Assembly (NCBI GenBank): GCA_964607765.1
Contig: CAZSNT010000239.1
Location: 1-12,354 of the forward strand
Source of the DNA: CAZSNT01 sp964607765
GTDB taxonomy: Bacteria > Verrucomicrobiota > Lentisphaeria > Oligosphaerales > JABHEG01
Direction: 5' to 3'
DNA length: 12,354 nucleotides
The translations under genes were made by a program, and so were the position numbers. Within the stretch, counting starts at the first letter, position 1; every line of letters starts with the position of its first letter. Shown here one piece after another: positions 12,101 to 12,354 of the stretch. The notes beneath the pieces are model-generated. The model had not been told where the DNA came from. It saw only the letters and a list, made by a program, of their open reading frames with translations, and ran no database searches.

Positions 12101-12295
12101 TGGAACACGAAATGGGTGCTCATCATCCCCGGCAGCACACTGCTCGCCGATGGTAAGGACGGTATCGAGTCGTTCATCTACGGCAAGCGCCTGCCGGGAA
12201 TGCCGGTCGAAGGCGATCCGGTCAAGATCCGTGACCTCAACGGTGTGAAGGACATCAAGTTGCTGTTCCAGACTTATAGTCATTCCGGGGGGTGA
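50..12295 (+). CDS. Giant secreted multidomain protein (4,081 aa): calcium-repeat array, beta-propeller, Tc-toxin-A-like C-terminus
   Basis: A single uninterrupted frame from ATG (50) to TGA (12293-12295). In order the sequence shows a Sec signal peptide (1-30), an Asp-rich calcium-loop array (about 181-837), a probable seven-bladed beta-propeller (about 845-1450), a long beta-type region without recognised domain (1451-2810), a helical region with a dockerin-like loop (about 2880-3480), coiled-coil-like helices with a hydrophobic break (3481-3749) and a beta-rich C-terminal module ending in DIKLLFQTYSHSGG. I infer export and a role at the cell surface or outside the cell; no enzyme active site is recognisable. 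Motifs such as YNPNEEHAL (from residue 2193) and QGHGDAWGHY (from 3094) recall giant unannotated proteins of Verrucomicrobiota/Kiritimatiellota relatives, which is recollection only. No lipobox, LPXTG, PEP-CTERM or type IX sorting tail is present. The start is supported by AGGA 7 bases upstream and by the signal peptide. The stop codon is supplied by the right-hand tandem repeat. No partner gene is in the window. Confidence 0.97.
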   Translation: MSCNLNCFPRFLVRSLLAAFLTVLALTGRAQTTPPPDADGDGIPDSIEHTGTDALPGDNATGGTKGTVDKVAESRGVFTFAVTTEETDGQSTIKSMTITRATGKFEGFTASSYLRVKGSWASDGLYELTAKTDTVLTLAMIPALGQSLYVKMEGEDTPELLVTVIQYEKWGKTYGAAGETDSDGDGIDDGVEDANKDGKWDEGETCAWLPDSDGDGLTDAQEDVNKDGKIAGDTNENRLWDGLTTPEDWDETDPLNSDTDDDGLADGLEDVNGDGAIAGDGNANRLLDGETWTETDPLNSDSDDDGIKDGLEDRDRDGRVDQEEDLDHDGKFDFGEDLDGDGRRDVKEDLDGDGKFDNGAYETDLNGDGTFQVATEDLNGDGNKDIGEDLDWDRQLDSTEDLNGNGTHDLPTEDLDSDGHFDKVKEVDSNNDGNLDVDEDLNNNGQFDPDPVVPVDDNGWGGKAPKQDAQGNDIEYQEVDKDGDGVLDTVNEDLDGDGRWDVGEDKDRDGRLDENEDLDGDGKLDTAEPDTIPNGKFDRDEDLDDDGNLDVDEDLNNNGRFDTEEVTPADTKGWGGIVETSKKYKEYDIDGDGKLDLFNEDLDDDGYLDAHYTAFEADGKPDTSTTVYEQDHDNDGRADTAETDPNDNDTDNDGALDGEEDINGDGLIMGDSDERHNRKVDPGETWIESDPLNDDTDGDGIKDGDEGEEDQNYSTHNKKRWNVDLDDDNLINANDTDSDGDGIPDNEEGQGYGKTGTEPYNADTDGDTMPDGWELNYRAVAIEKNNDLPQGATPIGLLDPLSDSDKTLDADGGGVRNYLEYDEGKDPTDRDDDPLEPGGTEAAAFAVRVGGETSSTDVELQKMVGTADGGSLFAANFGAVATLDSYKLLAKDSSRAHNALVAYRTGEYVWEWVIQLHGDQGVTVLDVVDYEETVYAVGLFRGNLQFGVGGTAVTKIQDNLTAYDTGFILGLNKADGTIKHQFFAEQSSEFRGVAVSEHGVYICGSYGKGTGKETARLRTLDIHGQKTLPRKIHVHAHSYHTNYKYGVDIFVARLGFDLLTCDWINSGGSAQDWTYCEGPGDQSRVAWLNWHARELPHDIVVDPDGNAYICGSFCGYYWWGWWPMPFSFQRAHASIPALYTNHSMHHPEARGYTTWFAAKFSEEDGTAEELATGRKSWDRTWHVTVARSMAIVGGDVYVGGTFQGSDSLNYCHFGKSGNHNAHDNWLRTPWSHTQDGFVFKFNENLQLQPKRGIMVRGSSQHEAVTHLEALPNGKTLLFAGTYGNPDAYFHRGEKAWHNSGDDKPIRLKANARPNIFIGALDTSEDAADPTLKIKWVRTTSSSKFSAPEFVDIRGIAFQPDPEQSSTDTTDTGSSGSSGTTTVGEDDVGRVFYAGNFRGDTKRTMYFGDARNESLIKHLGDNTTNSVFLSGVRTSSEALEVVLLRVRCDLGGHEAPIIPTVGKTSYLSGQRVLMTFPFRIYPDPKHDPNDPAYVQLPSGQERDYSTDLVIWEPEAGEPDTHKYKTRFTSLGYSLGDAERRDDFRRLSFNIQEYTSVKIDYKTEYKLEVDSEVVWPNPDSSISPEACRALGGPDPPVGVHWYVKAAEVAPSVDGTASGTSFNASGVRYVLQGYHATGVVPGNSGYQRSAGRVQVTGASANYITMTGPGTLKYKWEKQYSVNQSTTNTEAKSFPLTRVTAQPSGYSVSQPDGAGEGEFWFTHGSTVQIGSRAKGNERSLKGWLYATDPFPFSKIPDGTYAHIGELADAHNDVLTVDWDDGNAQTPDDQYYVVQAVLEDPARVMWDYGDTIIYANAGLGGPGLDRPTDTAGKPAARFLEGPAGSGLEDMYVWDEVAERYLPLRPGTMLLTWDTTTGGSLLQQVTSGFPGDGIEDYYGNPDKGGSFPLLSGNATFHYRHVINTPAVDLDPSDTDQRTTITDKFYFEREEGAEMLGGGTDASMEDVSVDTTALGQIDGEVDADSGFTAGYPGRAVLLFSKSDTAGIPAVGDLTTELLLTRIVRTKRYDDSADWSGGGELLDRKVAQGDALTIGTKVTSPHDTAGIGTGYLLLAGEEYGGEDYAANYNADVHSHTADPPDFGPIIPVNWVYHAPADPSAVNVTKDLLVVWYEKADDILWPYKPVLYRTFKWPDTGPRIVIASRFGSDGLDANGNAQLSYDVTNYAEVKIYNQPDRLKPGYNPNEEHALIAPSFAYLSSPSPPSAAYALRNDLNVVTRDATHTSEPRVLVQYSDITDPDAPETKMSVYTIELEDQNIDDSRAKQALEPTDDPQKASNYTFTYWTKAGEPVYAPYPLNLVIDVNVVNNALGTWVAPDGTIYQDRDLQDDVFEQRTWWLDHRGQGWVVSGNGPGHLADWDTTNAVEAQYFYRLRPEFWHPTDSTGDPVRWLGNDGQTTAAIVTTYPTVWPDEASTMKAGETLTYSGGEYRMDNPVAPGLPGVIGWAAGETVFDSRNKKMRNLTGSRIDSDWTVRIISPLEERRVPIEKATTGTGGDATELPADIPEELRPAAGNVTVVRGEYRFTQLSASLQRRILYDPLLKQLGIRGYVNDRTLGDSDLTAAPPAVYVLEPNILTASERNDLLELSEDLRWRNAVNKLYALTRNPNEMQVSAGSDPFLVGVAPAQRDDDGTPLAVPDTAKAMPASGLGPGLAVIPNQAFIDPEALGADGAPLPDDYEAYVTLAENNHTSLGAAPVALHIIKVRRNLRYRGAVKVILGDNVFEEKAVLRHTGDFGTHTKDLVYQWFIREEDGTEAPVPGASSPDPWVLFGKSGLGKFQVSLKGTGPVILRDNLAFLRYRHVNEIGYESSQDRDKGSGAYSSKNVNDVKWDDPAGRTKWDSFYDDNTFSTNDGQSYTATGEWAGAGNSPDVDGKFRPQLVMGWVKRVLDGINLYEARIKDFTNNESPATYSSMIQQAGPRYEGAVAFNPDKDVIENHGLIELYTTVLNRAKALSIDLSQPANTPGVLNALLLAATRIADLYMLLGDEAFTDAMDPTIGVRSEEVEDGALGLPLMAFENMMPSLIDEELALLRGVDDTFARPVYNRLFWNFVKGQGEPAYALNYQIDDVTGDGFINEYDAMKRYPQGHGDAWGHYLTAVRTHYDLLRHPFFNWQSRSELYNLMDIVLQVDFLDERRFAQAASAKARTGSQITNLTYRANYTEDPDGQWQGYTDTYADRAWGVEDWARRAGQGALFDWMTVNAILPVDAPDYKEGIEHVDRGTVSDIAEISAQLLAVESTCDQANEGLNPLGVHPETVPFDIDPYRVDRHGNDPATHFEQIYERAVQAVQNAALVFDSADEDRERLRQVASSTAAHVGEAVEQDLAYRDALIEIFGAPYTGMIGTGKPYPAGYEGPDLMLYMYVDNTQIETGNLEVSLPKRVKLKDILPPWVKELKESDKELFYFTDDANAMRTLDKDEPNAAFLSVINELTHLTTKTTDQTELDRLYVPYTARSYAYQVPADGSWGSRLEGGELQNIIAEMVLTEAQLEADIKAYQMAITGLNTMWELLQARIRFAKLSYDAQKDLHDYVTTVNRTFNYIESSINIIETVSEMLQKTEEATTQSVPEDIIAGLSNSIPIRPVVYAVVGVMKLGNFLATKPVKTALEETQRWLGFDAEIMEMNMELEAMKQELGEEMVDQLSELLGSLGDEKLEAIEILKTAEELTLLAGAHTTALRKGQRLLQERANWHTDLAARVQTNRYTDMALRVSRNDGLRQFREAFDLAARYTYLAAKAYDYETNLPETDPASAQGLLSDIVQERCVGAVEDGGEPVAGGGLTDYLVKLKANYDALKGQMGFNNPQTETGRFSLRYELFRIKDDAAGNVLWRHALEQHRVDDLWTVQAFRQHCRPFAAQSAGAQPGFVIPFDTQIVEGRNFFGQLLGPGDHSYDASSFATKIRSVGVWFENYSNDVLAETPRVYLVPAGTDVMLVPTSNDLATREWSIVNQRIPVPYAISDSDLAEPHWHAATDSLNAPYDRLVRYSRFRAYHDTGYFDESEMTYCSRLVGRSVWNTKWVLIIPGSTLLADGKDGIESFIYGKRLPGMPVEGDPVKIRDLNGVKDIKLLFQTYSHSGG
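158..583 (+). other. First TSP3-like loop and a small beta-type insert (residues 37-178)
   Basis: Residues 37-46 (DADGDGIPDS) form a classical thrombospondin type 3-like calcium loop directly after the signal peptide. The array is then interrupted by about 110 residues (roughly 65-178) of alternating polar and hydrophobic sequence with few Asp loops, reading as a small beta domain, for example SSYLRVKGSW and TLAMIPALGQSLYVKM. The Asp-loop array resumes at residue 181. I do not recognise the insert as a named domain. Confidence 0.6.
680..817 (+). repeat. Long TSP3 repeat, copy 1 (46 aa)
   Basis: Residues 211-256 begin DSDGDGLTDAQEDVNKDG, continue through an IAGD loop and a Trp-containing linker, and close with TDPLN. 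Copy 2 follows directly. At DNA level copies 1 and 2 share runs such as ATCGCCGGAGAC and an identical CCGCTGAATTCCGAC across the junction, indicating a fairly recent tandem duplication. Confidence 0.85.
818..946 (+). repeat. Long TSP3 repeat, copy 2 (43 aa)
   Basis: Residues 257-299 run from SDTDDDGLADGLEDVNGDG to TETDPLN, in tandem with copy 1. The order of elements is the same: Asp loop, EDVN loop, IAGD, Asn-Arg, a Gly-Glu-Thr-Trp turn and a terminal DPLN. It is followed by SDSDDDGIKDG, the start of a further unit that changes into the 12-residue array. Confidence 0.85.
1343..1558 (+). repeat. Higher-order duplication, block A (72 aa)
   Basis: This block runs from DGNLDVDEDLNNNG through a non-loop linker containing NGWGG and an aromatic/charged stretch to a DGDGVLDTVNEDLDGDG motif. 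Block B (1685-1882) has the same order of elements, including the DVDEDLNNNG run and the Gly-Trp-Gly-Gly turn, so the pair arose by duplication of several 12-residue units plus a spacer. Confidence 0.8.
1685..1882 (+). repeat. Higher-order duplication, block B (66 aa)
   Basis: Second copy of block A. It opens with DGNLDVDEDLNNNG, has KGWGG in the linker and closes with DGDGKLDLFNEDLDDDG. It is slightly shorter than block A because the linker differs. Loop motifs are much better conserved than the linker. Confidence 0.8.
1991..2128 (+). repeat. Long TSP3 repeat, copy 3 (46 aa)
   Basis: The block opens NDTDNDGALDGEEDINGDG, continues with an IMGD turn in place of IAGD, has a Gly-Glu-Thr-Trp turn and closes with ESDPLN. 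The order matches copies 1 and 2, but it lies about 1 kb downstream with the 12-residue array between, and the DNA sequence is clearly more diverged. This suggests an older duplication later split by expansion of the 12-residue array. Confidence 0.78.
2582..4399 (+). other. Probable seven-bladed beta-propeller, residues 845-1450
   Basis: Seven copies of a blade motif (hydrophobic strand, short Asp/Gly turn, then V-Y-x-x-G-x-F-x-G) are visible: KMVGTADGGSLFAANFGA (near residue 862), VVDYEETVYAVGLFRG (near 926), GVAVSEHGVYICGSYGKG (near 991), DIVVDPDGNAYICGSFCG (near 1098), MAIVGGDVYVGGTFQG (near 1188), LEALPNGKTLLFAGTYGN (near 1266), and a last one split by an insert and resuming at VFYAGNFRG. 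The fourth is typical of SBBP-type beta-propeller repeats of bacterial surface proteins. Blade spacing is irregular (roughly 60-105 residues) because of loop insertions, including the aromatic run YYWWGWWPMPF near residue 1116. Propellers usually bind ligands or other proteins; no catalytic residues are recognisable. Confidence 0.7.
4130..4203 (+). other. Ser/Thr/Gly/Asp low-complexity insert in the last propeller blade
   Basis: About 24 residues made of Ser, Thr, Gly and Asp (containing SSTDTTDTGSSGSSGTTT) interrupt the last blade between its first strand (GIAFQP) and VFYAGNFRG. It is likely a flexible surface loop, possibly a glycosylation or proteolysis site. The reading frame is maintained. 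Confidence 0.7.
4400..8480 (+). other. Long beta-type region without recognised domains, residues 1451-2810
   Basis: About 1,350 residues with high Tyr, Trp, Val, Thr, Asp and Gly content and strand-like alternation, lacking long helices. Recognisable phrases include ARVMWDYGDTIIYAN, LLVVWYEKADDILWPYKPV, YNPNEEHAL (from 2193), WTVRIISPLEERRV and RYRGAVKVILGD (from 2718). These recall, from memory, conserved phrases of giant proteins in Verrucomicrobiota and related phyla. I cannot assign an enzyme or a named fold; several beta-sandwich or Ig/fibronectin-like modules in series are plausible. No frameshift or compositional break is seen across it. Confidence 0.5.
8690..10489 (+). other. Helical region with conserved-looking motifs, residues 2881-3480
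   Basis: From QLVMGWVKRVLDGINLYE onward the sequence switches from beta-type to amphipathic helical character: LLLAATRIADLYMLLGD, LIDEELALLRGV, HYLTAVRTHYDLLRHPFF. It contains the motif QGHGDAWGHY (from 3094), with two His and an Asp, and a run of helices such as HFEQIYERAVQAVQNAALVF before the coiled-coil-like section. The position, just upstream of a Tc-toxin-A-like helical and C-terminal module, matches where Tc A subunits carry their helical shell. Similarity in sequence is not established; the function is unknown. Confidence 0.5.
9275..9310 (+). other. Isolated dockerin/EF-hand-like loop, residues 3076-3087
   Basis: DVTGDGFINEYD is a 12-residue calcium loop with Asp at 1, Thr at 3, Asp at 5, Gly at 6, Ile at 8, Asn at 9 and Asp at 12, close to dockerin and EF-hand loops. 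It is far from the N-terminal array and stands alone in a helical context, immediately before the QGHGDAWGHY motif, so it may be a structural calcium site. A true dockerin needs two such loops; only one is visible. Confidence 0.65.
10490..11296 (+). other. Coiled-coil-like helices with hydrophobic hairpin, Tc-A pore-like, residues 3481-3749
   Basis: A long helical stretch starts at ELQNIIAEMVLTEAQLEADI. It is interrupted by a hydrophobic, Gly/Pro-containing segment (IPIRPVVYAVVGVMKLGNF, within 3575-3608) and then resumes with Glu/Leu-rich helices (MEMNMELEAMKQELGEEM, KLEAIEILKTAEELTLL). It ends in LRQFREAFDLAARYTYLA. In TcdA-type toxins a long helical pair around an apolar tip forms the translocation channel, followed by a helix of similar make-up (IYFQFYDLAVARCLMA). 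The order agrees; this is inference from pattern, not alignment. Codon use near the hydrophobic tip differs from the rest of the gene (several ATA codons). Confidence 0.5.
11480..12292 (+). other. C-terminal beta-rich module resembling the Tc-A TcB-binding domain, residues 3811-4081
   Basis: The order of short motifs follows Tc-toxin A C-termini. TGRFSLRYELF is followed later by ATKIRSVGVWFEN (Tc A: RRIKSVSVTIP). Next comes SRYxF-like sequence RYSRFRAYHDTGYFDES, then GRSVWNTKWVLIIPG (Tc A: ISSWRLELP-like), and finally LNGVKDIKLLFQTYSHSGG at the very end (Tc A: LNDIILHIRYTIK-like). In Tc toxins this domain docks the TcB-TcC cocoon onto the channel. No TcB or TcC gene is in the window, so the binding partner, if any, is unknown. 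The Tc sequences are quoted from memory. Alternative: an unrelated beta domain peculiar to PVC giant proteins. Confidence 0.45.
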
Positions 12296-12354
12296 GGGGT
12301 GTGAGGGGTGTGAGGGGTGTGAGGGGTGTGAGGGGTGTGAGGGGGGTGAGGGGG
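12287..12354. repeat. Right terminal 9-bp tandem repeat, G-rich on + strand, containing the stop codon
   Basis: Seven 9-base units are followed by a partial GGGGG. Units 2-6 (12296-12340) are perfect GGGGTGTGA. Units 1 (12287-12295) and 7 (12341-12349) are GGGGGGTGA, both with the same T-to-G change. The array is the inverted counterpart of the left-end repeat and runs off the window. It overlaps the coding region by nine bases: the last two Gly codons and the TGA stop are repeat unit 1. G4 runs with 5-base loops make the + strand and the transcript capable in principle of forming a G-quadruplex. No ordinary hairpin-plus-U terminator is present. Confidence 0.97.

Noticed and set aside
12200..12292. 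C-terminal sorting signal (LPXTG, PEP-CTERM or type IX domain)
   Set aside because: The last 30 residues have no LPXTG or PEP box, no transmembrane helix and no basic tail; the protein ends in a beta-type strand and SGG.
12287..12354. Rho-independent terminator after the stop
   Set aside because: No self-complementary stem followed by a T-run exists within the array; only G-rich direct repeats are present.
1..12354. Ciliate-type gene-sized nanochromosome
   Set aside because: The ends look telomere-like, but the gene has a Shine-Dalgarno site, bacterial signal peptide, bacterial-style repeats, very high GC and no introns, and the repeat unit is not a known ciliate telomere.

Overview
The window is one giant gene. 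A single open reading frame of 4,081 codons runs left to right from 50 to 12295 and fills all but 49 bases at the left end and 59 at the right. There is no RNA gene, no recognisable insertion sequence and no second credible protein gene. GC content is high (by eye above 60%), codons are strongly G/C-ending, a Shine-Dalgarno sequence precedes the start, and the protein begins with a Sec-type signal peptide. All of this points to a bacterium. Calcium-binding repeats, a beta-propeller, long beta-rich stretches and a helical C-terminal third resemble, from memory and not from a search, unannotated giant secreted proteins of the PVC group (Verrucomicrobiota, Kiritimatiellota, Lentisphaerota, Planctomycetota). 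The taxonomic call is tentative.

Layout of the protein: signal peptide (residues 1-30); one thrombospondin-type-3-like Asp loop, then a small beta-type insert (about 65-178); a very acidic array of Asp/Asn-Gly calcium loops (about 181-837) with three levels of internal duplication; a probable seven-bladed beta-propeller (about 845-1450) with a Ser/Thr/Gly-rich insert in the last blade and a Trp cluster; about 1,350 residues of unrecognised, mostly beta-type sequence (1451-2810); a largely helical region (about 2880-3480) containing one dockerin/EF-like loop; a long helical, coiled-coil-like section with a hydrophobic interruption (3481-3749); and a C-terminal beta-rich module (about 3810-4081). 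The order and short motifs of the last two parts resemble the C-terminal half of Tc-toxin A subunits (pore-forming helices followed by the TcB-binding domain). That is the most interesting protein-level hypothesis here.

The most interesting DNA-level feature is at the ends. The left end is a C-rich 9-base tandem repeat (CCCCTCACA units) and the right end is the same repeat in inverted orientation (GGGGTGTGA units). The gene's stop codon is the TGA of the first right-hand unit, and because the unit is 9 bases long every following unit supplies another in-frame TGA. The C-rich 5' end and G-rich 3' end look formally like telomeres around a single-gene molecule. A contig broken at two copies of a dispersed intergenic minisatellite is the simpler explanation.

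Overall the window reads as one exported, calcium-stabilised, multidomain surface or secreted giant protein, with no partner gene visible to reveal its job.
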